From: Sphingobacteriaceae bacterium
GTDB taxonomy: Bacteria; Bacteroidota; Bacteroidia; Sphingobacteriales; Sphingobacteriaceae
Direction: 5' to 3'
Length of the DNA: 64,000 nucleotides
Assembly: GCA_017745075.1 (NCBI GenBank)
Contig: JAGIAD010000005.1
Location: 124,001-188,000 of the forward strand
Positions within the stretch are counted from its first letter, which is position 1, and each line of letters begins with the position of its first letter. The position numbers and the translations under genes are program-made. Positions 26,947 to 35,857 of this stretch are shown in pieces. The notes below the pieces were generated by a model. The model had not been told where the DNA came from. It saw only the letters and a list, made by a program, of their open reading frames with translations, and did not search any database.

Positions 26947-28683
26947 ATGAGTAAAAACGTTGCAGAACAACTGGTTGAAATGCTGGTTGAAGTTGGTGTA
27001 AAAAGAGTTTATGCAGTTACCGGAGACAGTTTAAATTATTTTAATGATGCGGTAAGAAGAAATGGAAAAATAAAGTGGATCCATGTCCGTAATGAAGAAG
27101 CTGGTGCCTTTGCTGCCGCTGCCGAAGCTGAACTTGATGGAATTGCTTGTTGCGCAGGGAGTTGCGGGCCAGGGCATGTGCACCTTATTAACGGTCTTTA
27201 CGATGCGCACCGCTCCCATGTTCCGGTAATTGTTATTGCATCAACCATCCCAACAAACGAATTTGGAATGGACTTTTTTCAGGAAACCAATACCATTAAA
27301 TTATTTGACGATTGCAGTTGCTATAACCAGGTAGCCACCACTGCCGAGCAGGCACCAAGAATGTTTCAAACGGCGGTTCAGCATGCCATTCATAAAAAAG
27401 GTGTTGCCGTGTTTGGCCTGCCTGGCGATGTAGCACAACTGGATGCGGTAGAAAGTGTAACTTCTATGCAACTCTTCAACAACAAACCGGTGATCCGCCC
27501 ATCAGACCCGGAATTAAATGAGCTATCCACTTTGCTCAACGGTGAAAAGAAAATAATGATATTTTGTGGGATAGGCGCTGCCGATGCACATGATGAAGTG
27601 GTGGCGCTTGCTGCTAAATTAAAAGCACCGGTTGGATTTTCTTTTCGTGGCAAAATGGGCATCCAGTATGATAATCCTTATGAGGTTGGCATGACTGGGC
27701 TTCTGGGGCAGCCATCTGGTTATCATGCCATGCACGAGGCTGATGTGGTCTTTTTGCTCGGAACTGATTTTCCTTATGTAAACTTCATGCCCATAAAAAG
27801 TAAGATTGTGCAGATCGACGAAAAACCAGAACGTTTGGGCCGACGGGCAAAACTTACCATGGGTTTATGTGGAAATATCGGCGATTCGATCAAAGCATTA
27901 TTACCCCTTATCACCGAAAAGAAAGATGATAGTTTCTTAAAAACGCAACTGGAATTTTACCGGAAAGTGAAAGAAAGGCAACAAGTTTATGTAAAAGATC
28001 AGGGAGAGAAAAATAAAATACAACCCGAATATGTAGCTGAAACCATTAACCGCTTAGCGGCCAACGATGCTATTTTTACGGTAGATACTGGAATGTGCTG
28101 TGTGTGGGGAGCACGTTTTATCGATGCAACAGGCAAACGCAAAATGCTGGGTTCATTTAACCATGGCTCTATGGCAAATGCAATGCCAATGGCCATTGGT
28201 GCTGCATTGGCACATCCAGAACAACAGGTAATTGCGCTTTGCGGTGATGGAGGCTTATCCATGCTCTTAGGCGATCTTGCCACAATTAAACAATATAATC
28301 TTCCTTTAAAGCTGATTGTGTTTAATAACAGAGCCCTTGGAATGGTAAAACTGGAAATGGAAGTTGACGGTTTACCAGACAATGAAACGGATATGATCAA
28401 TCCTGATTTTGCATTGGTAGCGCAGGCCATGGGATTTAAAGGAATAACAGTAGCTGAACCCGAAGCAGTGGAAACTGCAATCACTCATGCGTTAAATGAA
28501 GAAGGGCCGGTTTTATTAAATATTATGACCAATCCGAATGCATTGGCCATGCCGCCTAAAATTGAATGGGCACAAATTAAAGGAATGACCGAATCGATGA
28601 CGAAATTGATGCTCGGTGGAAAAATGAGTGAAGTTTTGGATACAATAAAATCGAATTATAAACACCTGGGTGAGGTGTTATAG
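26947..28683 (+). CDS. poxB: Pyruvate oxidase / quinone-dependent pyruvate dehydrogenase (PoxB type)
   Basis: 578 residues, close to the 572 of E. coli PoxB. A thiamine diphosphate enzyme: the catalytic glutamate lies in HVRNEEAGAFAAAAEA, followed by CCAGSCGPGHVHLINGLYDA and the central FAD-type domain. The C-terminal ThDP motif is GDGGLSMLLGDLAT with the closing NN in LIVFNNRAL. The end (LMLGGKMSEVLDTIKSN) resembles the PoxB C-terminal membrane-binding peptide. PoxB converts pyruvate to acetate and CO2 and passes electrons to quinone at the inner membrane. Acetolactate synthase is less likely, because the sequence lacks the features I would expect there. No operon partner is seen; the gene is bounded by repeats downstream. 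Confidence 0.9.
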   Translation: MSKNVAEQLVEMLVEVGVKRVYAVTGDSLNYFNDAVRRNGKIKWIHVRNEEAGAFAAAAEAELDGIACCAGSCGPGHVHLINGLYDAHRSHVPVIVIASTIPTNEFGMDFFQETNTIKLFDDCSCYNQVATTAEQAPRMFQTAVQHAIHKKGVAVFGLPGDVAQLDAVESVTSMQLFNNKPVIRPSDPELNELSTLLNGEKKIMIFCGIGAADAHDEVVALAAKLKAPVGFSFRGKMGIQYDNPYEVGMTGLLGQPSGYHAMHEADVVFLLGTDFPYVNFMPIKSKIVQIDEKPERLGRRAKLTMGLCGNIGDSIKALLPLITEKKDDSFLKTQLEFYRKVKERQQVYVKDQGEKNKIQPEYVAETINRLAANDAIFTVDTGMCCVWGARFIDATGKRKMLGSFNHGSMANAMPMAIGAALAHPEQQVIALCGDGGLSMLLGDLATIKQYNLPLKLIVFNNRALGMVKLEMEVDGLPDNETDMINPDFALVAQAMGFKGITVAEPEAVETAITHALNEEGPVLLNIMTNPNALAMPPKIEWAQIKGMTESMTKLMLGGKMSEVLDTIKSNYKHLGEVL

Positions 28684-28694
28684 GTATAATTAGC

Positions 28695-28816
28695 CGTCAT
28701 CTCGACTGAAACGCAGTGGAATGCCTGCCCGTACAGGCGGAGAGATATAAAGACAGGTTTAGCTTCGCTGAGCCTTCTAGTTCTCTACTGCCCTATGCGC
28801 TTCGCTCGAAATGACG
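28695..28816. repeat. Dispersed GTCAT...ATGAC repeat, long copy on plus orientation
   Basis: Starts CGTCATCTCGACTGAAACGC and ends CTTCGCTCGAAATGACG. Internal TTTAGCTTCGCTGAGC and TTCTCTACTGC blocks match, in reverse complement, the copy at 33102-33209. It fills the space between poxB and hppD, which converge. Confidence 0.85.
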
Positions 28817-28844
28817 GACTTTTTAGAATTTTACAACATATAAA

Positions 28845-29975
28845 CTATAAATTACCCCTCAATTCTTGTTCGCGCTCTAAAGATTCGAATAATGCTTTAA
28901 AGTTACCCGCCCCGAAACTCTGGGCACCTTTACGTTGAATAATCTCAAAGAAAAGGGTAGGGCGGTCTTCAACCGGTTTGGTAAAAATCTGTAAAAGGTA
29001 ACCTTCTTCGTCGCAATCGACTAAAATGCCCAAACTTTCCAGCAAAGATATTTCTTCATCAATTTTACCCACACGTGCGGGCATCATGTCATAGTAGGCT
29101 TCTGGTGGTGCACTTAAAAACTCAACACCCCTTGCTTTAAGTTCTTTAACTGTTTTTACAATATCTTTTGTAGCTACCGCAATGTGCTGAACGCCTTCAC
29201 CTTCATAATATTCCAGGTACTCTTCAATCTGCGATTTCTTTTTCCCCTCAGCAGGTTCGTTAATCGGAAATTTCGAATAACCGTTGCCATTACTCATTAC
29301 TTTGCTCATTAACGCCGAATATTCGGTATTGATCTGTTTATCATCAAAAGAAAGGATGTTTACAAATCCCATCACGTCTTCGTACCATTGCACGGCTTCA
29401 TTCATGCGGTTCCAGCCCACATTACCCACACAGTGATCTATATATAAAAGGCCTACCTCCGCCGGTTGATAATCACTCTCCCAGGCACGGTAACCTGGCA
29501 TAAAGGTGCCGCTATAGTTTTTACGCTCAATAAACATGTGTACTGTTTCGCCATAAGTATAAATACCACTCATTTTAACCTCACCATGCTCATCCGTTAA
29601 GGTTTTAGGCTCCATGTATGGCCTGGCACCACGTTTTGTGGTTTCTTCAAAGGCACTGTAGGCATCGTCAACCCAAAGTGCGAGTACTTTTACACCATCG
29701 CCATGTTTTTTAACATGCTCCGAAACGGGATGATCTGATTTCAATGCCGTTGTTAAGACCAACCTGATTTTTCCTTGCTGTAATACATACGAAGAATGGT
29801 CGCGTACTCCGGTTTCTGGTCCGGCGTAGGCCAGACTTTGAAATCCAAATGCCGTTTTATAATAATGAGCGGCCTGCTTGGCATTACCCACATAAAATTC
29901 GATATAATCTGTTCCGTTAATAGGCAGAAAATCTGGTGCTTTAGAAATTTTTTCTGCGAATGTTTGTGTTTCCAT
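28845..29975 (-). CDS. hppD: 4-hydroxyphenylpyruvate dioxygenase
   Basis: 376 residues, in the normal range. The enzyme turns 4-hydroxyphenylpyruvate into homogentisate, using Fe(II) and oxygen. Two vicinal-oxygen-chelate domains are visible: the first begins DYIEFYVGNAKQAAHYYKTA; the second has the iron ligands H in LYIDHCVGNV and H in GVQHIAVATKD, and E in LFFEIIQRKG. The C-terminal helix with FKALFESLEREQ matches HPPDs. It is encoded just downstream of hmgA on the same strand (143-base gap), so product and consumer enzymes are transcribed together. Cytoplasmic. Confidence 0.96.
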   Translation of the reverse strand: METQTFAEKISKAPDFLPINGTDYIEFYVGNAKQAAHYYKTAFGFQSLAYAGPETGVRDHSSYVLQQGKIRLVLTTALKSDHPVSEHVKKHGDGVKVLALWVDDAYSAFEETTKRGARPYMEPKTLTDEHGEVKMSGIYTYGETVHMFIERKNYSGTFMPGYRAWESDYQPAEVGLLYIDHCVGNVGWNRMNEAVQWYEDVMGFVNILSFDDKQINTEYSALMSKVMSNGNGYSKFPINEPAEGKKKSQIEEYLEYYEGEGVQHIAVATKDIVKTVKELKARGVEFLSAPPEAYYDMMPARVGKIDEEISLLESLGILVDCDEEGYLLQIFTKPVEDRPTLFFEIIQRKGAQSFGAGNFKALFESLEREQELRGNL

Positions 29976-30118
29976 TTGTTTTGTATGTTGTTAAATATTG
30001 TAAGGTTGTAAAGTTTTAATGTTGTATAGTTTTGAATCTTGCATGGTACCACAGCTCCCATTCCGCTGCTCTTTATCTCCTGACTTCCGACTATAGACTT
30101 CGGATTCAAGACCCCCAA

Positions 30119-31279
30119 CTATCCTTCCTGCCAGCTTTTATGGTAATTTTCATCCTCTATATCCAAGGCATCCTGTGTAAGCATTAAAGGTTTAAAAGGA
30201 TCGATCATCACCGCCAGTTCATCTGTTTTTTCTTTTCCTATTGATTTTTCTACTGTTCCAGGGTGCGGACCATGGGGGATGCCACCCGGGTGTAAGGTAA
30301 TCTGTCCTTTAACCACACTTTTGCGGCTCATAAAATCGCCGTCTACGTAATAAAGCACTTCATCACTATCTACATTACTGTGGTTATAAGGCGCAGGAAT
30401 CGAATCGGGATGGTAATCGTATTTGCGTGGAACAAAAGAGCAGACTACAAAATTGTGTCCTTCAAAAGTTTGATGTACCGGAGGAGGTTGGTGCAGGCGA
30501 CCTGTTATCGGTTCAAAATCGTGGATCGAGAAAGCGTAAGGGTAGTGGTAGCCGTCCCAGCCAACATAATCAAAAGGATGTGTACCGTAAGTGTATGGAT
30601 AAATTAGGCCCTGTTTTTTGATCAATATTTTAAAGTCTCCGTATTCATCATGTGTTTGCAGGTTCTCGGGTAACCTTAAATCGCGTTCACAATAGGGCGA
30701 ATGCTCCATCAACTGTCCAAACTGATTTAAGTATCTTTTTGGCGGTCTTAAAGGGCTAAAACTTTCTACAATAAATAACCTGTTTTCCTCATTATCGAAT
30801 TCCATTTGATAAATCGTCCCTCTTGGGATAATCAGGTAATCGCCATAGCCAAACTTAATTTCACCAAAGCCTGTTTTCAGTTTTCCGGAGCCTTCGTGTA
30901 CAAAGATCATTTCGTCGGCCTGACTGTTTTTATAGAAGTAATCAGTCATCGATTTTCTTGGAGCAGCCAGCACAATGTGCAGATCGCTGTTCACCAGCAC
31001 CGGTTTACGGCTTTTTAAAAAATCATCCTCCGGTTTAATCCTGTAGCCGATCAAACTTGTGTGTTTCAGGTGTCTCTCGCGGACAATTTTGGGTTCTACA
31101 CTATAAGGTTCTCCTAAGTGTTTTACAATGGTTGGCGGATGGCAATGATAGACCAGCGAATATAAACTGGAAAAACCTTCGGTTGATACCAGTTCTTCGG
31201 CATAAAGATTTCCATCCGGTTTGCGGAAAACCGTATGGCGTTTAGCTGGAATTTGCCCTAATTTGTGATAAATAGGCAT
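30119..31279 (-). CDS. hmgA: Homogentisate 1,2-dioxygenase
   Basis: 386 residues, shorter than the human or Pseudomonas enzymes (about 440) but typical of the Bacteroidota form. It opens the ring of homogentisate to give maleylacetoacetate. The cupin parts read EMIFVHEGSGKLKTGFGEIK and YGDYLIIPRGTIYQME. The metal site includes the H and E of NHSNVDSDEVLYY and the histidines in HPGGIPHGPHPG. It is the promoter-proximal enzyme gene of the hmgA-hppD unit; a 33-codon ORF lies between the likely promoter and this gene. Confidence 0.96.
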   Translation of the reverse strand: MPIYHKLGQIPAKRHTVFRKPDGNLYAEELVSTEGFSSLYSLVYHCHPPTIVKHLGEPYSVEPKIVRERHLKHTSLIGYRIKPEDDFLKSRKPVLVNSDLHIVLAAPRKSMTDYFYKNSQADEMIFVHEGSGKLKTGFGEIKFGYGDYLIIPRGTIYQMEFDNEENRLFIVESFSPLRPPKRYLNQFGQLMEHSPYCERDLRLPENLQTHDEYGDFKILIKKQGLIYPYTYGTHPFDYVGWDGYHYPYAFSIHDFEPITGRLHQPPPVHQTFEGHNFVVCSFVPRKYDYHPDSIPAPYNHSNVDSDEVLYYVDGDFMSRKSVVKGQITLHPGGIPHGPHPGTVEKSIGKEKTDELAVMIDPFKPLMLTQDALDIEDENYHKSWQEG

Positions 31280-31371
31280 AATTAAATAATGTTATGGTTA
31301 GAAAGAAAAATCCTAAAGAATAAACAAGCAAAACGCAAATGCGTTTCAATTAATAAGAAGGGGCAGATAAA

Positions 31372-31473
31372 TTACAGAGAATATTGCGCCATGATCAGCT
31401 TGGAAAGCATCTTATAACGACGTGCAGCAATGGCATCGTTTACGAGATTAATATGTAATGCTTTTAATATCAT
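31372..31473 (-). CDS. Possible 33-residue peptide ORF upstream of hmgA
   Basis: ATG at 31473, stop at 31372. The peptide starts MILKALHINLVNDAIAARRY and ends LIMAQYSL; it looks amphipathic and protein-like, with 92 bases between its stop and hmgA. A -7-like TACCTTAG (31487-31494) lies only 13 bases upstream of the ATG, so the transcript would have almost no leader. It may be the first gene or a leader peptide of the hmgA-hppD operon. I do not recognise it. Confidence 0.35.
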   Translation of the reverse strand: MILKALHINLVNDAIAARRYKMLSKLIMAQYSL

Positions 31474-31557
31474 GCTTTTAATGCAACTAAGGTAAGTATT
31501 TTATTTAAAAATTGAAATTTTAATTACCTTTAATTACTTACTTATAGCATCATCCCA

Positions 31558-32013
31558 ATGAAATTTACTTTTACATGCTTAATTTTTTTCGTGTTCAGTT
31601 ATACCTGTTTTGCACAGCAAAAAGCCAAATATAATATTAGGGTTGTCGATCGGAACGGGAACTCAGTGCGGGGCGCTTTTTATGCTGCTGCTGATAATGG
31701 CTTAACCATCATCAGAAACCGGCGGGATACTTTAAAACTTAGTGCCGACAGTATCAGTGAACTGTATATCCACCGCAGAGGGCTGGCCGCTCCATTGGCC
31801 ATTGCAGGCGGATTAACGTTTTTTGTGCTGGCAGCTAAAAGTGATAAACTTGCAGAATCGGTTGTGCTCATTGCCGCCGGTGTACCTGCAGGTGTATCGG
31901 GCGGATTATTGATCGGGGGATTGCTTTCCAATAAAAAACGTTACAAAGGGCTCCAATCAAAAGATTTTCCGGTAATAAAACCAAGCCTTCAACAATACAC
32001 TGTGTTAAAATAA
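31558..32013 (+). CDS. Secreted or membrane-anchored hypothetical protein
   Basis: 151 residues. The first 20 (MKFTFTCLIFFVFSYTCFA) form a signal peptide. A short beta-rich part with IRVVDRNGNSVRGAFYAAAD resembles a small carboxypeptidase-regulatory-like fold, and two hydrophobic segments follow (about 80-97 and 100-125), rich in Ala and Gly, with a basic loop KKRYKGL. The gene is read divergently from the hmgA operon and 67 bases before fahA. I do not recognise the family and see no catalytic residues. It could be an envelope protein. Confidence 0.65.
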   Translation: MKFTFTCLIFFVFSYTCFAQQKAKYNIRVVDRNGNSVRGAFYAAADNGLTIIRNRRDTLKLSADSISELYIHRRGLAAPLAIAGGLTFFVLAAKSDKLAESVVLIAAGVPAGVSGGLLIGGLLSNKKRYKGLQSKDFPVIKPSLQQYTVLK

Positions 32014-32080
32014 AAGGGATTAAGTTTTATTTTGACTAACCTAATTGCTTAGCTTTACCGCGTATTTAACCAAATGATAT

Positions 32081-33079
32081 ATGAAACTAGTATCCTATAA
32101 AACCGAAGACAGAGAGCATCTTGGTGTGTTTGTAAATGGGCATATCTATAATTTAAATAGCTGCGATAAGCTTATTCCTGATAACATGAACGAATTTTTG
32201 CAGGGGGGTGAGGTATTAATGGAAAGGGCAAAGCGCATTGATGATCAGATCAAAGAAGGAAGTCTGGAGGCTAAAGAAGAAATTTTTTACGAAATTTTAG
32301 CTCCTGTGCCGCATCCCACCAGCTGCAGGGATGGATATGCTTTTAGGCAGCATGTGGCAGCGGCGCGTAGGAACCGCAAGGTTGATATGATCCCCCAGTT
32401 TGATGAATATCCAATTTTTTATTTCACCAATCATAATGCCATTCAGGGTACCGGAGAAATTGAATGTATGCCCGATCATTTCGATAAACTCGATTTCGAG
32501 CTCGAACTGGCAGTTGTAATCGGAAAAAAAGGCAGAAATATTAAAGCTGCTGATGCTGATGAATATATTGCCGGCTACATGATAATGAATGATATGAGCG
32601 CCCGTACCCTGCAGATGGAAGAAATGCTGTTGAATTTAGGCCCTGCAAAAGGAAAAGATTTTTCAACGGTAATTGGCCCGTGGTTGGTTACGCCTGATGA
32701 ATTGATCCAATACAAAGTTGCACCTAAAGAAGGGCATGTAGGTAATGCTTATGATCTTAAAATGACCTGTCGCGTAAACGGTATCGAAGTTTCAAGAGGA
32801 AATGCTGCCGATATGGACTGGACTTTTGCCGAAATTATTGAACGTTGCGCTTATGGCGTAGACATTCTTCCGGGAGATGTAATCGGCTCTGGAACGGTTG
32901 GAACGGGTTGCTTCTTAGAACTGAACGGTACCGGCCTGCTTAACGATCCTGATTACAAGGTGCAATGGTTGCAGCCAGGTGATGTGGTGGAGATGGAAAT
33001 AACCGGCTTGGGTGCGCTAACCAATACAATTACGAAGGCTGATACGGATTTTTCGATTTTAGCTTTGAAGAAGAACTGA
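32081..33079 (+). CDS. fahA: Fumarylacetoacetate hydrolase family protein
   Basis: 332 residues. The C-terminal FAH domain has the metal site acids in LDFELELAVVIGKKG, followed by AGYMIMNDMSARTLQ, GPAKGKDFSTVIGPWLVTPDEL and GDVIGSGTVGTGCFLELNG. The N-terminal 90 residues form the small barrel domain seen in Bacteroidota FAH proteins. By context it splits fumarylacetoacetate to fumarate and acetoacetate, ending the tyrosine pathway, since it neighbours hmgA and hppD. Other FAH-fold members decarboxylate or hydrolyse related diketoacids, so the exact substrate is an inference. Cytoplasmic. Confidence 0.9.
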   Translation: MKLVSYKTEDREHLGVFVNGHIYNLNSCDKLIPDNMNEFLQGGEVLMERAKRIDDQIKEGSLEAKEEIFYEILAPVPHPTSCRDGYAFRQHVAAARRNRKVDMIPQFDEYPIFYFTNHNAIQGTGEIECMPDHFDKLDFELELAVVIGKKGRNIKAADADEYIAGYMIMNDMSARTLQMEEMLLNLGPAKGKDFSTVIGPWLVTPDELIQYKVAPKEGHVGNAYDLKMTCRVNGIEVSRGNAADMDWTFAEIIERCAYGVDILPGDVIGSGTVGTGCFLELNGTGLLNDPDYKVQWLQPGDVVEMEITGLGALTNTITKADTDFSILALKKN

Positions 33080-33101
33080 AATAGATTATCATTATAAAAG
33101 G

Positions 33102-33209
33102 CGTCATTTCGAGCGGAGTGCAACGAAGTCGAGAACCACGAAGTGCTCAGCGAGGCTAAATCTGACTAGATAGATCTCTCCATTTCACTGCGTTCCAGTC
33201 GAGATGACG
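33102..33209. repeat. Dispersed GTCAT...ATGAC repeat, long copy in opposite orientation
   Basis: Starts CGTCATTTCGAGCGGAGTGC and ends CCAGTCGAGATGACG. Its reverse complement matches the 28695-28816 copy through most of its length (for example AGCGAGGCTAAATC against the TTTAGCTTCGCT block). The two copies face each other across hppD, hmgA and fahA. Confidence 0.85.
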
Positions 33210-33271
33210 ACATTTTAGAGATATAATCTCCATATTAAATCTTTCTTCCAACCTTTAACTTAATAAAAACC

Positions 33272-34159
33272 TTGCTAACCCTAAATACTTCCGATTTAAC
33301 CCCTGTAGAACTACAAAACTATCTGCAGTATGCTATTGCTCCCCGGCCGATTTGCTTTGCCTCTACCGTAGATGCTGAAGGGAATATCAATTTGAGCCCT
33401 TTCAGTTTCTTTAATATGTTCAGTACCAACCCTCCGGTCTGTGTTTTTTCTCCGGCAAGAAGGGTGCGCGATAATACAACCAAACATACTTTAGAGAATG
33501 TTCATCAGGTAAAAGAGTGCGTAATTAATATTGTGAATTACGATATGGTGCAGCAAATGAGCCTGGCCAGTACCGAATATGCAAAAGGGGTAAACGAATT
33601 CGAAAAAGCAGGTTTTACCATGCTGAAATCGGATCTCATCCAGCCACCAAGGGTGGCCGAAGCGCCGGTGCAATTGGAATGTGTGGTAAATGATATTATT
33701 CCGCTGGGCAATAGCCACGGGGCAGGGAACCTGATTCTGGCTGAAATAAAAGTAATCCACATCAAGGAGGAAATATTAGATGAAAATCGCAAAATCGATC
33801 AGCATAAGATAGATCTTGTTGCACGTTTGGGCGGCGATTGGTATTGCAGGGTTACAAACGATAATCTGTTTAAGGTAGCAAAGCCCCTGGCTAAACTCGG
33901 CATTGGAGTAGACCGTTTACCACAATCGGTCCGCTTTTCGAAAGTATTAACCGGCAACGATTTAGGTATGCTGGGCAATGTTGAGCAAATACCCTCCAAT
34001 GAAGAAATTGACCTGATCAGTACCAATCCCGAAGTTAAAGAAGTTCTCGATGCTACCATTGGCGATAGCACCAACCGCGAGAGGGAGCTTCACGAGCTGG
34101 CCAAAAAAATTCTTAATAGCGGAGATGTAGAATTTGCTTTAAAGATCGTTTTACTGTAA
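33272..34159 (+). CDS. Flavin reductase-like (FMN-binding split-barrel) protein
   Basis: 295 residues. TTG start: no ATG lies nearby and the next residues are already conserved (YAIAPRPICFASTVDAEGN). The FMN-binding split barrel is typical of the DIM6/NTAB and flavin-reductase-like group: NLSPFSFFNMFSTNPPVC, then HQVKECVINIVNYDM, and FEKAGFTMLKSDLIQPPRVAEAP in two parts. The C-terminus adds about 90 residues beyond the core, including helical ERELHELAKKIL. It may supply reduced flavin to an oxygenase or bind FMN for another job. It lies after fahA, past a repeat, so co-transcription is not certain. Confidence 0.85.
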   Translation: MLTLNTSDLTPVELQNYLQYAIAPRPICFASTVDAEGNINLSPFSFFNMFSTNPPVCVFSPARRVRDNTTKHTLENVHQVKECVINIVNYDMVQQMSLASTEYAKGVNEFEKAGFTMLKSDLIQPPRVAEAPVQLECVVNDIIPLGNSHGAGNLILAEIKVIHIKEEILDENRKIDQHKIDLVARLGGDWYCRVTNDNLFKVAKPLAKLGIGVDRLPQSVRFSKVLTGNDLGMLGNVEQIPSNEEIDLISTNPEVKEVLDATIGDSTNRERELHELAKKILNSGDVEFALKIVLL

Positions 34160-34181
34160 ATTTATTAACTAAATTTTGGCT

Positions 34182-34787
34182 ATGCACACCATTGTTCAAG
34201 TAGACCAGTACATTATCAATTCGGCAGAATTTGCCATTTCGATTTTGGACCATTTAAGGAATCTGGTACATAAAGCCGATGCCCGTATTGAAGAGAAAAT
34301 TAAATGGGGAATGCCTTTCTTCGATTATAAAGGTACGGTTTGCCATATGGCTTCTTTCAAACATCATTGTGCCTTTGGTTTTTGGAAAGGGTCGTTATTG
34401 AACGACGAATATGGAATTTTAAAAGACCGTTCGGAAGCCATGGGTTCATTGGGCAAAATAACATCTTTTGATGACCTGCCTGCGGATGAAATCCTGATTG
34501 CCTATATTCAGCAGGCTATTCAGTTAAATGAAGATAATATAAAACTGCCTTCAAAACCAAAAACCACAGAGAAAAAAGAACTTGTAGTACCCGAATATTT
34601 TATGGAAGCTTTAAATAAGGTTCCTGAAGCTTTGGCTGTTTTTCAGAATTTTAGCATCTCCAATAAAAAAGATTATGTATCGTGGCTGGAGGAAGCAAAA
34701 ACAGAAGCAACCCGGATAAAAAGATTGGAAACCACGTTAGAATGGCTTGCAGAAGGTAAAACGAGAATGTGGAAATATAAAAAATAA
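34182..34787 (+). CDS. YdeI/DUF1801 family protein
   Basis: 201 residues from the ATG at 34182; a TTG two codons earlier is less likely. The DUF1801 (YdhG-like) domain occupies the first 130 residues (IDHLRNLVHKADARIEEKIK-like region, GMPFFDYKGTVCHMASFKHH, CAFGFWKGSLL). The C-terminal part has VPEYFMEALNKVPEALAVFQ, SNKKDYVSWLEEAKTEAT and RIKRLETTLEWLAEGKTRMW, the bacteriocin-protection (OmdA/YdeI) signature. Cytoplasmic; molecular role not established. The gene follows the flavin reductase-like gene by 22 bases, so the two are likely co-transcribed. Confidence 0.85.
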   Translation: MHTIVQVDQYIINSAEFAISILDHLRNLVHKADARIEEKIKWGMPFFDYKGTVCHMASFKHHCAFGFWKGSLLNDEYGILKDRSEAMGSLGKITSFDDLPADEILIAYIQQAIQLNEDNIKLPSKPKTTEKKELVVPEYFMEALNKVPEALAVFQNFSISNKKDYVSWLEEAKTEATRIKRLETTLEWLAEGKTRMWKYKK

Positions 34788-35330
34788 TTAAAGAATACTT
34801 ACAATTTTCATGAAACGGGCTTTGTAATGGCCGTCTAAATCGGTAATGGTTACCTGATGTGCTTTTCCGGAAGAGGCGTGTATAAATTTGATTCCATTCT
34901 CATCGATAGAATAAACAATTCCGACATGGCCAATTCTTCTTACTCTTGAATTACTGCCCGTAAAAATCAATACATCACCAACTTTTGCATTTTCCAGGCT
35001 GGTTTCTTTACCCACATAGCTAAATTCGCGTGAGGAACGGGGAACCTTGAAGCCAAAATTGCTGAACACATAACTTACAAAACCTGAGCAATCGAAGCCG
35101 ACTTTTGGATTGCTTGTGGCATAACGGTAAGGGATACCTAACATACTCTTAGCAAAATCGATTAAACTTTCAGATTTAACCGGAGAATTGTTTGACGATT
35201 TATCCTCTTTAGGAAGGTTGTTAACGAGCTTTTTAATTAACTCCTGGTATTGAGCAGGGATGATGGTTTGGGCTTTTCCTGCCGTGGCAGACAAAATGAA
35301 AAATGCAATCAGGACTGTTATTTTCTTCAT
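34788..35330 (-). CDS. NlpC/P60 (C40) cell-wall peptidase
   Basis: 180 residues with a signal peptide (about 1-20). The NlpC/P60 catalytic cysteine lies in PKVGFDCSGFVSYVF and the histidine in RIGHVGIVYSID, followed by GIKFIHASSGKAHQV, which holds the third polar residue of the triad. Such enzymes cut the D-Glu to diamino-acid bond in peptidoglycan peptides. It would act in the periplasm. No SH3 or LysM domain is visible, so targeting relies on other features. Its stop abuts the stop of the YdeI-like gene on the other strand. Confidence 0.92.
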   Translation of the reverse strand: MKKITVLIAFFILSATAGKAQTIIPAQYQELIKKLVNNLPKEDKSSNNSPVKSESLIDFAKSMLGIPYRYATSNPKVGFDCSGFVSYVFSNFGFKVPRSSREFSYVGKETSLENAKVGDVLIFTGSNSRVRRIGHVGIVYSIDENGIKFIHASSGKAHQVTITDLDGHYKARFMKIVSIL

Positions 35331-35394
35331 AAGCTTGAACTCAAAGATATAAAAAATATCAAAAGTCGATTAAAATGTTGAAAATGAGTTGAAA

Positions 35395-35423
35395 TAAAAA
35401 AGTCTGGACAAAAAGCCAGACTT
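35395..35423 (-). terminator. Terminator of the DUF4870-like gene
   Basis: Stem AGTCTGG (35401-35407) with CCAGACT (35416-35422), followed by TTTTTTAT on the minus strand; 22 bases past the stop of the gene at 35445. Confidence 0.75.
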
Positions 35424-35444
35424 TAAATAAAATATTTGGTTTAG

Positions 35445-35807
35445 TTAAATACTTGGAAACATAGTTTGAGCTTTATCGCCAATTAATGGAAGAGGTTTTT
35501 GCTCGCTGTTATTTGCACTTATAGCTCCTAAGATAATGAAAATAATATAAGCAATATAAATCAGATAGCTTAAATATCCAAAAATTGCTGTTGGCATAAT
35601 TCCAATTAATATTGTTACCACAATATTGAGTACAATTGCACCCAAATGCAGCAGTAGAGATTGCCTTAAATGATAGCTAGATAATGCTGTTTTGTTGTCT
35701 TTATACATAGCAAAGTATGATATTAACCAACCAATAAGAAAGATGTAGCTAACAACGGCCGCATTTTTTCCGCTATCTGCAGTTTTAAAAGGAGAATTTG
35801 TTTCCAT
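35445..35807 (-). CDS. DUF4870-like membrane protein
   Basis: 120 residues. Three membrane segments (about 18-34, 48-66, 72-96) follow a short cytosolic start, with YHLRQSLLLHLGAIVLN, the segment that marks DUF4870-type small membrane proteins (an FHxxQ-like element after the first helix). The gene stands alone with its own terminator. The family is widespread but its function is unknown. Confidence 0.8.
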   Translation of the reverse strand: METNSPFKTADSGKNAAVVSYIFLIGWLISYFAMYKDNKTALSSYHLRQSLLLHLGAIVLNIVVTILIGIMPTAIFGYLSYLIYIAYIIFIILGAISANNSEQKPLPLIGDKAQTMFPSI

Positions 35808-35857
35808 AGATTTTTTAGTTTTTCAATTACAACTGTAAATTACTAAAAATTATTATA

